From Fluviicola sp. (GTDB lineage Bacteria > Bacteroidota > Bacteroidia > Flavobacteriales_D > Crocinitomicaceae), in assembly GCA_002733985.1 (NCBI GenBank), contig NVXP01000009.1, positions 14,022 to 65,981 on the forward strand: a DNA stretch of 51,960 nt, written 5' to 3'. A program made the translations under genes and the position numbers. Below are positions 1-8,632 of this stretch, in pieces (positions within the stretch are counted from its first letter, which is position 1; every line of letters starts with the position of its first letter). The notes beneath the pieces were generated by a model. That model did not search any database and was not told where the DNA came from. It saw only the letters and a list, made by a program, of their open reading frames with translations.

Positions 1-941
1 ATTTATCTAATGCTGAGTCGTATACCTACGATGTCAACTTGCATGGATTGAAAATTGGATCGAACGGGGATTTCACAGTAAGCAGCTCTGATGTTGTTTA
101 TGGAAATTACTTCATGCAGGAGAAATTACTCTTTGCATATGAAGAAGTTGCTATTGGAACGAAGACGTTGATCTTTAATTCAGGAATTGAGACATCTATT
201 CGAGTAGAAGAAACCTTCAAGAAACGCGGATATCCAATTCGTCACCTGGATTCAACGTTCAGTGATAAAGACAGAAAAGATGTTCTTTCTTGGTTTAAGA
301 CAACACCAGATGCAATCTTAACTTCGGTTGGGATTTTGACAACTGGGTTTGATGAACCAACAGTTCAAACAATTATATTAAATCGTGCTACGCGCTCATT
401 GACCTTATATCATCAAATGATTGGTCGTGGATCTCGTAAGCTTCCGAATAAAAGTACTTTCAATGTTATTGACTTAGGTAATAACGTTAGAAGATTTGGT
501 ATTTGGCAAGATTACTTAAACTGGCAAGATGCCTTCCGTTTCCCAGATCGTTTCTTAGAAGCGCGTTTGAGTGAAGCTGAAGATTTAGAGTTTGAAGTTG
601 AATTTGAATTTTCACGAAACGTTGCGGATGTAATTGACATAGCGCCACTAGATGAATTTTCGATTAAAGAATTCTACTACGAATGTATTGATAGCGGTCG
701 AAAAGGGAAAGATGCAGTTGATGCTTCTTTGGAAAATCACTTTGAAGCCATTCGAGATGGAGCGGAAGATTATTTCCACGGATTGGAGATCATGGCAATG
801 CTTGGAGACCATATCGAATACAGATTGAAGCGTTACACAAAGTGCATTACGAAAAGTACGCCGAACTATTTGAAGTACATCACCGAAACTTACAACCGTC
901 AGTTGCGTCAGAAATTGCGCGCAGTGTTAGACGACGAGTAA
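1..941 (+). CDS. DEAD/DEAH-box (SF2) helicase, C-terminal part; truncated by the window start
   Basis: Frame is open to base 3 (LSNAESYTYDVNLHGLKIG...), so the listed start at 39 (TTG) is internal. Helicase C motifs: 'ILTSVGILTTGFDEPTVQTIILNRATRSLTLYHQMIGRGSR' (motifs V/VI). Confidence 0.85.
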   Translation, partial: LSNAESYTYDVNLHGLKIGSNGDFTVSSSDVVYGNYFMQEKLLFAYEEVAIGTKTLIFNSGIETSIRVEETFKKRGYPIRHLDSTFSDKDRKDVLSWFKTTPDAILTSVGILTTGFDEPTVQTIILNRATRSLTLYHQMIGRGSRKLPNKSTFNVIDLGNNVRRFGIWQDYLNWQDAFRFPDRFLEARLSEAEDLEFEVEFEFSRNVADVIDIAPLDEFSIKEFYYECIDSGRKGKDAVDASLENHFEAIRDGAEDYFHGLEIMAMLGDHIEYRLKRYTKCITKSTPNYLKYITETYNRQLRQKLRAVLDDE

Positions 942-1007
942 ACAGAATGTTTTTTATGGATTTTGAACTCCTGTGCATCTTATATGTACAGCCTCAAAAT
1001 GACGCAC

Positions 1008-1919
1008 ATGAAAAACATCAACATCCCAGAACCATGTTCCGAGAATTGGAACGAAATGACACCGAATGAAAAAGGTGCTTTCTGTCAGAAATGTGCGTTA
1101 GACGTATATGACTTCACGAATAAATCAGGGGACGAAATCCGCGATATTCTTACACTGAACATCGGAAGTCGCGTCTGTGGCCGAATTCAACCAAAACAAT
1201 TAGAGAATCTGAATGACGATTTCTCAGCATGGAAAATGACAAACAAGCAGTCGTATCACCGTGCTTGGGTGTTTACATTATTTGTTGTCTTTGGGATGAC
1301 ATTGTTCAGTTGTGAGGAAGACGAAGTTCCAGCAGTAAAGAAACTTCAGGAAACAGCACAGACAATTCTAAGTGAAACACCAGATTCGGATACGATTGAA
1401 GTCGGAGAATTAATTACGACCGACCATGACATGACAACTGGCCAAGTTCGCTATGTTGTTGAACCAGTAGATCCAGCAGTGCCTGAAGTATTGGAGATGC
1501 TAGGAGAGATGGAGTATTACGAAGAAGTTCCAATCGAAGAGCCTGTGGTTGTTCCAGAGCGAAATGTCAGATTAATCACCCATCAATTAGGAGGAATGGT
1601 GGCCTCTGTGCACTATAATGAATACTTAATTGATTCTGCCAAGCTCAACTCATGTGAAGATTCCAAAATGTCAGGATTGGTTTATCCGAATCCTGCATCA
1701 AACCAAACGACTTTAAAAGTCAACATGCCAAGGCGTGGAAAAGCTGAGATAGAGCTTTTTGGGTTGAATGGTCAGAAAGTTAGGACGATTCATAGTGGTA
1801 GAATCAAAAAAGGGGAGAGTGAATACCCAATTGACCTGTCTAACCTGGAAACAGGACTATACCTTATTGTTATTTATAGCAATGGAAATAAAGAAACCGT
1901 CAAGTTCTCAAAGATGTAG
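1008..1919 (+). CDS. Paralogue 1: Cys-rich N-terminal domain, internal TM/lipobox-like segment, T9SS type A sorting domain
   Basis: 'MKNINIPEPCSENWNEMTPNEKGAFCQKCALDVYDFTNKSG...SRVCGRI', 'AWVFTLFVVFGMTLFSCEEDE', C-terminal 'GLVYPNPASNQTTLKVNMP...GLYLIVIYSNGNKETVKFSKM'. ATG at 1008 preferred over the listed 963 because all three paralogues align from MKNINIPEPCS. Confidence 0.8.
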   Translation: MKNINIPEPCSENWNEMTPNEKGAFCQKCALDVYDFTNKSGDEIRDILTLNIGSRVCGRIQPKQLENLNDDFSAWKMTNKQSYHRAWVFTLFVVFGMTLFSCEEDEVPAVKKLQETAQTILSETPDSDTIEVGELITTDHDMTTGQVRYVVEPVDPAVPEVLEMLGEMEYYEEVPIEEPVVVPERNVRLITHQLGGMVASVHYNEYLIDSAKLNSCEDSKMSGLVYPNPASNQTTLKVNMPRRGKAEIELFGLNGQKVRTIHSGRIKKGESEYPIDLSNLETGLYLIVIYSNGNKETVKFSKM

Positions 1920-2028
1920 TAAGTCGCGTAAGAAATTACGTGATGTGCTCATGAAGAAGAACTGAATCGTGTTTTATGGAGATTTGAACCACCCTGCATC
2001 TTATATGTACAGAACCAAAACGCCGCAT

Positions 2029-2961
2029 ATGAAAAACATCAACATTCCTGAACCGTGTTCTGAAGATTGGAACGAAATGACACCGAATGAAAAAGGTGCT
2101 TTCTGTCAGAAATGTGCGTTGGATGTATATGACTTCACAAATAAATCAGGGAACGAAATCCGCGAGATTCTTACACTGAACATTGGAAGTCGCGTCTGTG
2201 GGCACATAGAATCAAAGCAATTAATCGAATTAAATAGTGATTTTTCCGCTTGGCGACTTGATAATAAGCAGTCGTTTCAGCGTGCGTGGATCTTTACTCT
2301 ATTTGTAGTCTTTGGAATGACACTTTTTAGTTGTGAAACAGATGAAGCGCCAGTAGTAGATCATTTTCAGCAAATTGGACAGGATATTCTCACAAAAACC
2401 GAACTGTCAGACTCTCTTGATTTTGAAAATGTTTCAGATGGAGTTAGCGTTCCAAAAGATGCTGAATTGCCTAGCACAGATGCAAAGGGCGTTACAACTC
2501 AAAATCATCAATCAACATTACGAGGCTGGGTGGATTATGAAGAAGAGAAGCCTAGAATCATAGAAGAGACGTCAATAATTGATTATCCGAACGAAGATCA
2601 ATATTACCTATTTGATGGTATGATGCTAATGTCTCCTGATTATGAAGCTTTCTTAAGAGAAACAAATGATGGTATTGTTTCAGTAGTTAATTCTGATGAA
2701 ATTAAAAAGATTGTAGGCTTGGTTTATCCGAACCCAGCATCGAACCAAACGACTTTAAAAGTCAACATGCCAAGCCAAGGGAAAGCTGAGATAGAGCTTT
2801 TTGGGTTGAATGGCCAGAAAGTTAGGACGATTTATAATGGTAGAATCCCAAAAGGGGAGAGTGAATACCCAATTGATCTGTCTGATCTGGAAACGGGATC
2901 ATACCTTATTGTTATTTATAGTAATGGAAATAAAGAAACTGTTAAGTTCTCAAAGATGTAG
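2029..2961 (+). CDS. Paralogue 2 of the Cys-rich/T9SS CTD family
   Basis: N- and C-terminal regions nearly identical to paralogue 1; 'LFSCETDEAP'; C-terminal 'GLVYPNPASNQTTLKVNMP'. ATG at 2029 by alignment. Confidence 0.8.
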   Translation: MKNINIPEPCSEDWNEMTPNEKGAFCQKCALDVYDFTNKSGNEIREILTLNIGSRVCGHIESKQLIELNSDFSAWRLDNKQSFQRAWIFTLFVVFGMTLFSCETDEAPVVDHFQQIGQDILTKTELSDSLDFENVSDGVSVPKDAELPSTDAKGVTTQNHQSTLRGWVDYEEEKPRIIEETSIIDYPNEDQYYLFDGMMLMSPDYEAFLRETNDGIVSVVNSDEIKKIVGLVYPNPASNQTTLKVNMPSQGKAEIELFGLNGQKVRTIYNGRIPKGESEYPIDLSDLETGSYLIVIYSNGNKETVKFSKM

Positions 2962-3028
2962 TAAGTTGTGTTTTATGGAAATTTGAACCCCCCTGCATCT
3001 TAATATATATAGACTCAAAACGACGCAT

Positions 3029-3976
3029 ATGAAAAACATCAACATTCCAGAGCCGTGTTCTGAAGATTGGAACGAAATGACACCGAATAAAAAAGGTGCT
3101 TTCTGTCAGAAATGTGCGTTGGACGTATATGACTTCACGAATAAATCAGGGAACGAAATCCGCGATATTCTTACACTGAACATCGGAAGTCCCGTATGCA
3201 TGAGAATTGAGCCAACACAATTGGAACGATTGAACAGTGATTTTTCCGCTTGGAAAATGGAGAATAAACATTCCTACCAGCGTGCTTGGGTTTTTACCTT
3301 ACTCGTTGTTTTTGGAATGACCCTATTCAGTTGTGAAGAAGATGAGGATCCTGTTGTTGAGAAATTTCAGGAAATTGGGCAGACCATTTTGAATCAGGAG
3401 GATGATAAGAAAATAATAGATCCAATTGATCCTGTCAATGTGGAAGTTCAATCAAGCGCTTCAAATGATGATGGATCCAAGCGATCTGATCAAATCAAAG
3501 AGGTCACAACAGAAATAGGACATGAAGCATTGCTTGTAGGCAAGGTTGTGTACGAGCCCGAAGTTCAGTCTCAACAAGACGTCATGATTATTGGAGAGCG
3601 TTTACTGATGGATAGAGTATATACCACGGCGGGAGTTCCAATGATGTCCCACGATTACAATGCTTATTTATTAGAAACCTACGATGGAGTTCTTGATTCA
3701 ATTAACCTAAGTGTGGAACCGAAAATCACAGGCTTGGTTTATCCGAATCCGGCATCAAATCAAACGACGTTGCAGATCAATATGCCGAAAAGAGGCAAAG
3801 GGGAGATTCAATTATTCGCTTTGAATGGCCAAATGATTCGGACAATTCATACTGGAAGAATCCGAAAGGGCGAAAGTGAGTTCCCAATTGATTTAACAGA
3901 CCTTGAAACTGGAATGTACCTTATAGTTGTTTATTCTGGTGAAATGAAGGAAACGATCAAATTCACGAAAATTTAA
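3029..3976 (+). CDS. Paralogue 3 of the Cys-rich/T9SS CTD family
   Basis: Same architecture; 'LFSCEEDEDP'; C-terminal 'GLVYPNPASNQTTLQINMPKRGKGEIQLFALNGQ' more diverged than copies 1 and 2. Confidence 0.8.
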   Translation: MKNINIPEPCSEDWNEMTPNKKGAFCQKCALDVYDFTNKSGNEIRDILTLNIGSPVCMRIEPTQLERLNSDFSAWKMENKHSYQRAWVFTLLVVFGMTLFSCEEDEDPVVEKFQEIGQTILNQEDDKKIIDPIDPVNVEVQSSASNDDGSKRSDQIKEVTTEIGHEALLVGKVVYEPEVQSQQDVMIIGERLLMDRVYTTAGVPMMSHDYNAYLLETYDGVLDSINLSVEPKITGLVYPNPASNQTTLQINMPKRGKGEIQLFALNGQMIRTIHTGRIRKGESEFPIDLTDLETGMYLIVVYSGEMKETIKFTKI

Positions 3977-3987
3977 TCAAACTCAGC

Positions 3988-4614
3988 TTAATAGTTGATG
4001 TTAATGTTTACTGTATCAAAAGGTGTTGTGATTGTCCAAACTGGACCTTGACTACCACCTCCTTGTACCCAATAATAGCCCGAGTATTCAGTATTACCAT
4101 CATTTACACAGTAAAAAGTAGTGTCAACCGCTCCGTAAAAATATTGGTATCCTCCTGGGCAGCATTCCGAACAATTCACTTTTCCTTCCTGTCGAACGTA
4201 TTCAAGAACATCAGATGCTTGTCCGCCAATATTGGTGATGTGAAATTTCACCCATCCTTTTGCCGTGGTCGAGTAATTCCGAACATTGTCGTCCTCAATT
4301 GATAACTCTGAAAATGGGATGGCTTCATAGATCTCGAAATAATTGTTCTTTTGGACCTCTATATAATAGGTCTCAACTTTGTCTCTTGGAAATGTAAAGC
4401 TGAAGTTTCCTTGTGCATCTAATGTCGCAGAGGCGATTTGACTCGTAGTTGTCGTGCCTGCCTCAGTTGCATATAGCTTTATGCTCGCTCCGGATAGCCC
4501 TGAATTAAATGTTGCGTCAGTAATTGTTCCCGTTAAGGAGAAATCAGCCTTGCCCTTATTACATGAAGTGATCAAAAACAAACCTAAAAACACAAAGAGT
4601 ACTATTTTTTTCAT
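3988..4614 (-). CDS. Lipoprotein with carboxypeptidase regulatory-like domain
   Basis: Signal peptide and lipobox 'VFLGLFLITSCNKGK'; 'SLTGTITDATFNSGLSGASIKLYATEAGTTTTSQIASATLDAQGNFSFTFP'. Confidence 0.65.
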   Translation of the reverse strand: MKKIVLFVFLGLFLITSCNKGKADFSLTGTITDATFNSGLSGASIKLYATEAGTTTTSQIASATLDAQGNFSFTFPRDKVETYYIEVQKNNYFEIYEAIPFSELSIEDDNVRNYSTTAKGWVKFHITNIGGQASDVLEYVRQEGKVNCSECCPGGYQYFYGAVDTTFYCVNDGNTEYSGYYWVQGGGSQGPVWTITTPFDTVNININY

Positions 4615-4878
4615 TCAACTAAAATAAAACAATTCTATTTAGTTTCAATGATATTAACAACTGTTTTCAGTAAAGTGATATCGATGATTACGCTACTAAA
4701 TCGGGAAAGTAGAAGCCTTGAGAAGGTTAGTGCCAACAGAGTTTTTAGGTGAGGGGGCGTAACAATGGTTTATTAAGCGTAATTTGTTAATAGTTTTTTT
4801 TACAACTTTTTGTGATTTCTGAACTTGTGTTTTTAGAATTGTATATATTAGCCGAGTAACTTTTAAACACAATTTATT

Positions 4879-5211
4879 ATGACTGACGGAACACAAAAGA
4901 AAAATGGTATGGCAACTGCCGCAATGGTGCTTGGTATTATCTCAATTGTACTTGGTTTATTTGGATGGTTAGGGATCATCACAGGTATTGTTGCAGTAAT
5001 CTTAGCAATCGTTGCTAAAAAGCAAATCAAAGCAGATCCAAGTATGGCTGGTTCAGCTGGTGCGGCTAAAGGTGGATTGATTATGGGGATAATTGGTATC
5101 GCTCTTGGAATCATCATCACTATTCTTGCAATCATGGCGCTTAACGCATTGGCAGGTGGTATTCAAGACTCTATTGATCAGTACGAGTTGAATATTGAGG
5201 ATTACAACTAA
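4879..5211 (+). CDS. DUF4190-like small membrane protein
   Basis: Two hydrophobic segments: 'MATAAMVLGIISIVLGLFGWLGIITGIVAVILAIVAKKQIK...AKGGLIMGIIGIALGIIITILAIMAL'. Confidence 0.65.
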   Translation: MTDGTQKKNGMATAAMVLGIISIVLGLFGWLGIITGIVAVILAIVAKKQIKADPSMAGSAGAAKGGLIMGIIGIALGIIITILAIMALNALAGGIQDSIDQYELNIEDYN

Positions 5212-5233
5212 GATTTCTTTTCGAAAATATATA

Positions 5234-5274
5234 CCCTCAATTCCGATACTTATCTGGATTGAGGGTTTTTTTTT
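5234..5274 (+). terminator. Rho-independent terminator after the DUF4190-like gene
   Basis: CCCTCAAT...ATTGAGGG stem followed by TTTTTTTTT. Confidence 0.85.
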
Positions 5275-5350
5275 AAGATTCCCATTAAAAGTTACTATTT
5301 CCGCATGATTTATAGTAATTATGCATTAACCTAAACATTAACATTCTATC

Positions 5351-5893
5351 ATGGATCCACTAGATGATGATTTCAAATTAACAGAAGACAATACTATTAT
5401 TGAGAAGAAGAGACCAACCTTTTTACTCGTACTGTGCATCTTAACTTTTGTTTCCTCAGGACTCGGTATTATTATGGGGCTTGTTTCATTTACAGGATTC
5501 AACAATATTGAATCGACTTTCAATAATGCAAATGTAGGAGCGGATCCCTTTTCTCAATCGGTCTTAGGAGATCTCGATATTGTAGGAATGCAAAAAATCC
5601 AAGATTGGGTGAACATACTTGGCTTATTAGCTAGCATTTTATGCTTAGTAGGGGCAATTGTCATGTTCAAAATGAAAAAAATTGGTTTCTTGCCTTACGT
5701 ATTAGGACATGTTGTAGCTCTATACGCTGGTTACCTTTCAATAGAGTTGGTAAAGAAAATGGCAGCAATGTTTCCTGTTGAGGCAGCTGGAGATATGATG
5801 GCACTTGCGGGAGGAATTGGAATGATATTTAGCGTAATCATCGCAATCGCCTTCATAATAATGTATGGAGTAAACCTTAAACATCTAAAATAA
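5351..5893 (+). CDS. Four-TM-type membrane protein, hypothetical
   Basis: ORF with several hydrophobic segments; stop overlaps the next start (TAATG), consistent with an operon. Confidence 0.7.
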   Translation: MDPLDDDFKLTEDNTIIEKKRPTFLLVLCILTFVSSGLGIIMGLVSFTGFNNIESTFNNANVGADPFSQSVLGDLDIVGMQKIQDWVNILGLLASILCLVGAIVMFKMKKIGFLPYVLGHVVALYAGYLSIELVKKMAAMFPVEAAGDMMALAGGIGMIFSVIIAIAFIIMYGVNLKHLK

Positions 5894-6258
5894 TGAGTGA
5901 ATTAGACGATCTATTAGATCCAGGAGCAACACAAGCCAACGATAACGTGGGATTTAGTGGGCAGCAAAAATCAATTCCGAACGCAAATGCAGTTCTAGTA
6001 CTTGGTATAATTTCAATCGTAGGATGTTTCCTTTATGGAATCCCTGGACTAGTATGTGGAATTATTGCTTTGGCTATGTTTAAGAAAGTGAAGGCGACAT
6101 ACTTGTCGAATAAACCGATGTACGAAAGCTCATACAAAAATGCAAACGCTGGATATATTTGTGCCATTATCGGTACAATTCTTTCTGCGCTTTATTTCTT
6201 GTTTTTTATTATTATTCTTTTGACAGCTGCATCTGGTGGAGCTTTTTCTAGATTTTAA
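5893..6258 (+). CDS. DUF4190-like small membrane protein
   Basis: 'ANAVLVLGIISIVGCFLYGIPGLVCGIIALAMFKKVK...NAGYICAIIGTILSALYFLFFIIILL'; same layout as the 4879 gene. Confidence 0.7.
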   Translation: MSELDDLLDPGATQANDNVGFSGQQKSIPNANAVLVLGIISIVGCFLYGIPGLVCGIIALAMFKKVKATYLSNKPMYESSYKNANAGYICAIIGTILSALYFLFFIIILLTAASGGAFSRF

Positions 6259-6261
6259 ATT

Positions 6262-6540
6262 TTGATTGACTGTTCTTGGAAAGCACAATTTGGGGTCGAT
6301 TGTTTGACCTGTGGTTTTCAACGCTCATTTCTCTCTTTGATGAGAGGTGATATTGTTGAGAGCTTTTTGCAATTTCCAGCTACAATACCATTTTTAGCGT
6401 GCGTGATCTTCCTGATTGCGCACCTAATTTTTAAATTTAGACAAGGTCCTCGCTGGATCGTTGTTTTATTCAGCCTAACTGCTATCCTAATCGTTGCAAA
6501 CTATTCCATCAAGCTTTATCTAGGAGCAGCGTTTCATTAA
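6262..6540 (+). CDS. DUF2752 family membrane protein
   Basis: 'FGVDCLTCGFQRSFLSLMRGDIVESFLQFPATIPFL' matches the family's Cys-x-x-Cys-Gly-x-x-R(S/A) signature. Probable TTG start, 3 nt after the preceding stop. Confidence 0.7.
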   Translation: MIDCSWKAQFGVDCLTCGFQRSFLSLMRGDIVESFLQFPATIPFLACVIFLIAHLIFKFRQGPRWIVVLFSLTAILIVANYSIKLYLGAAFH

Positions 6541-6807
6541 TGCCTTGTATCATTGGCCTCCTGAAAGTTAAATTTCATTCCGTTAGAATCGTGCGGTTTT
6601 TTTACGAGAAGAAGGAAACTCAGTTTATACGCTGATTCGATGCGAAAGCTTCCAAATAAACGCGCCAAAATTCATGAGAGAATTGGTGATCTGCTAGGAG
6701 TGATCAGACATTCTTAGAGTTTACCATTCAATGTTGAAAATTTGAGAGGCAGGTCCTTCCATTCTACAGCTATTTCTGTTAACTTTGAAACAAACCAGAA
6801 CAGCATT

Positions 6808-8493
6808 ATGGCAGACGATAAAAAGATCATATTTTCGATGGTGGGAGTGTCAAAAGACACACCACAAGGAAAGCAAATAATTAAAAACATTTACCTCTCG
6901 TTCTATTATGGAGCGAAAATCGGAATTATAGGACTGAATGGTTCTGGTAAATCAACGGTGATGAAAATCATTGCTGGTTTAGATAAGACCTTTAAAGGTG
7001 AAGTAGTATTCTCAGATGGATATTCTGTAGGGTACTTGTCACAAGAGCCAGAACTTGATGAAGCGAAGACTGTAAAAGAAATTGTGCTTGAAGGTGCTCA
7101 GGAAACAGTAGATGTCCTCAAAGAATTTGAAGAGATCAATAATTCGTTCATGGATGAGGCAATCTTGAATGATCCAGATGCGATGGATAAGTTGATCGCT
7201 CGCCAAGCTGGAGTTCAAGATCAAATTGACGCTCTAGACGCATGGGAATTAGATACAAAGCTTGATCGTGCAATGGATGCATTGCGCTGTCCTCCGGATG
7301 ATCAGTTGATTGGAACACTTTCTGGTGGTGAACGCCGTCGAGTTGCTTTATGTCGATTGTTGTTGAGAAATCCAGATGTCTTATTACTTGATGAGCCTAC
7401 CAATCACTTGGATGCTGAATCTATTGATTGGCTTGAACAACATTTACAACAATATAAAGGAACAGTAATCGCCGTAACTCACGATCGTTACTTCTTAGAC
7501 AATGTTGCCGGATGGATCTTGGAACTGGATCGAGGACAGGGAATTCCGTGGAAAGGAAATTACTCTTCTTGGTTGGATCAAAAAGGAAAGAAATTAAAAG
7601 AGGAGGAAAAAACCGAATCTAAGCGACAAAAAATGCTCGCACGTGAGTTGGAATGGGTGAAAATGAATCCAAAAGGACGACACGCCAAAAACAAAGCACG
7701 TATTGCGAATTACGATAAGATGCTTTCTCAAGATGTTAACGAGAAAGAAGCAACTCTTCAAATGCCTATTCCAAACGGTCCACGTTTAGGGAATAACGTT
7801 ATCGATGCAGAACATGTTTCAAAAGCATTCGGAGATAAAGTATTATACGGCGATCTAAACTTTAAATTACCACCTGCTGGAATTGTTGGGATTATCGGGC
7901 CAAACGGTGCTGGTAAAACGACAATTTTCAAAATGATCATGGACGAGCTAAAACCTGATAGTGGTTCATTTGCAGTTGGTGAAACGGTGAAAATTGGATA
8001 TGTTGATCAATCACATGAAGATATTCATCCAGACAAGACAGTTTTTGATGTTGTTTCGAATGGTTTGGAATACGTGGAAGTTGGAGATCAAAAAATCAAC
8101 GCAAGAGCGTACCTATCAAAATTCAACTTTGGTGGATCTGATCAAAACAAGAAAGTAGGTGTTCTTTCTGGAGGTGAGCGAAATCGTTTGCATTTAGCAA
8201 TGACCTTGAAAACAGAAGCGAACGTTCTCTTGCTAGATGAGCCGACCAATGATATCGATATTAACACGCTTCGTGCATTAGAGGAAGGAATTCAAAACTT
8301 TGCAGGTTGTGCAGTGGTAATTTCTCACGACCGTTGGTTCCTAGATCGAATTTGTACGCATATTCTAGCGTTTGAAGGAAATTCTGAAGTCTATTGGTTC
8401 GAAGGTTCATACACAGAGTATGAAGAAAACCGCAAAAAACGATTAGGCGACAATGGTCCGAAACGTATTCGATACAAGAAATTAGTAAAGTAG
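6808..8493 (+). CDS. ettA: Energy-dependent translational throttle protein EttA (ABC-F)
   Basis: Two ABC domains: 'GLNGSGKSTVMKIIAG', 'LSGGERRRVALCRLLL', 'GPNGAGKTTIFKMI', 'LSGGERNRLHLAMTLK'. ATG at 6808 (MADDKKIIFSMVGVSK) fits the family N-terminus better than the listed 6742. Confidence 0.93.
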   Translation: MADDKKIIFSMVGVSKDTPQGKQIIKNIYLSFYYGAKIGIIGLNGSGKSTVMKIIAGLDKTFKGEVVFSDGYSVGYLSQEPELDEAKTVKEIVLEGAQETVDVLKEFEEINNSFMDEAILNDPDAMDKLIARQAGVQDQIDALDAWELDTKLDRAMDALRCPPDDQLIGTLSGGERRRVALCRLLLRNPDVLLLDEPTNHLDAESIDWLEQHLQQYKGTVIAVTHDRYFLDNVAGWILELDRGQGIPWKGNYSSWLDQKGKKLKEEEKTESKRQKMLARELEWVKMNPKGRHAKNKARIANYDKMLSQDVNEKEATLQMPIPNGPRLGNNVIDAEHVSKAFGDKVLYGDLNFKLPPAGIVGIIGPNGAGKTTIFKMIMDELKPDSGSFAVGETVKIGYVDQSHEDIHPDKTVFDVVSNGLEYVEVGDQKINARAYLSKFNFGGSDQNKKVGVLSGGERNRLHLAMTLKTEANVLLLDEPTNDIDINTLRALEEGIQNFAGCAVVISHDRWFLDRICTHILAFEGNSEVYWFEGSYTEYEENRKKRLGDNGPKRIRYKKLVK

Positions 8494-8500
8494 AGTATAA

Positions 8501-8603
8501 GGATTGTTAGATTTTTGGAGCGCCATACGCTTGGAATTTTTCTATTTTGAAACGCCTTCAAAAATCTAACAATCCAATAAGTCTAACAATCCAACAAATC
8601 TAA
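8501..8603. repeat. 17-bp perfect inverted repeat plus 17-bp direct repeats, intergenic
   Basis: GGATTGTTAGATTTTTG (8501-8517) and CAAAAATCTAACAATCC (8559-8575); TCTAACAATCCAAYAAR repeated at 8565-8581 and 8582-8598, then TCTAA. Confidence 0.8.
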
Positions 8604-8632
8604 AAGGCGCAGCCGCGTCCAATTTTTATATT

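Larger units (their letters stand above)
952..3976 (+). repeat. Three tandem direct gene duplications of about 1 kb, each including about 57 bp of conserved 5' leader
   Basis: Leaders at 952-1007, 1972-2028 and 2971-3028 share 'TTTTATGGA..TTTGAAC...TGCATCTTA.TAT.TA.AG' followed by matching coding ends. Confidence 0.85.

Noticed and set aside
842-1069. Small plus-strand ORF overlapping the helicase end and first paralogue
   Set aside because: Out of frame with two well-supported genes; no recognisable motif.
4863-5135. Minus-strand 90-aa ORF rich in Ile/Pro/Ala
   Set aside because: Antisense shadow of the hydrophobic DUF4190-like gene; composition is explained by its reverse complement.
6640-6717. 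25-aa ORF MRKLPNKRAKIHERIGDLLGVIRHS in the gap before ettA
   Set aside because: Peptide looks protein-like but is too short to support; could be a gene remnant, but no parent is visible in the window.
8565-8598. Short direct repeats as a possible CRISPR
   Set aside because: Only two full 17-bp units with no spacers and no cas genes.
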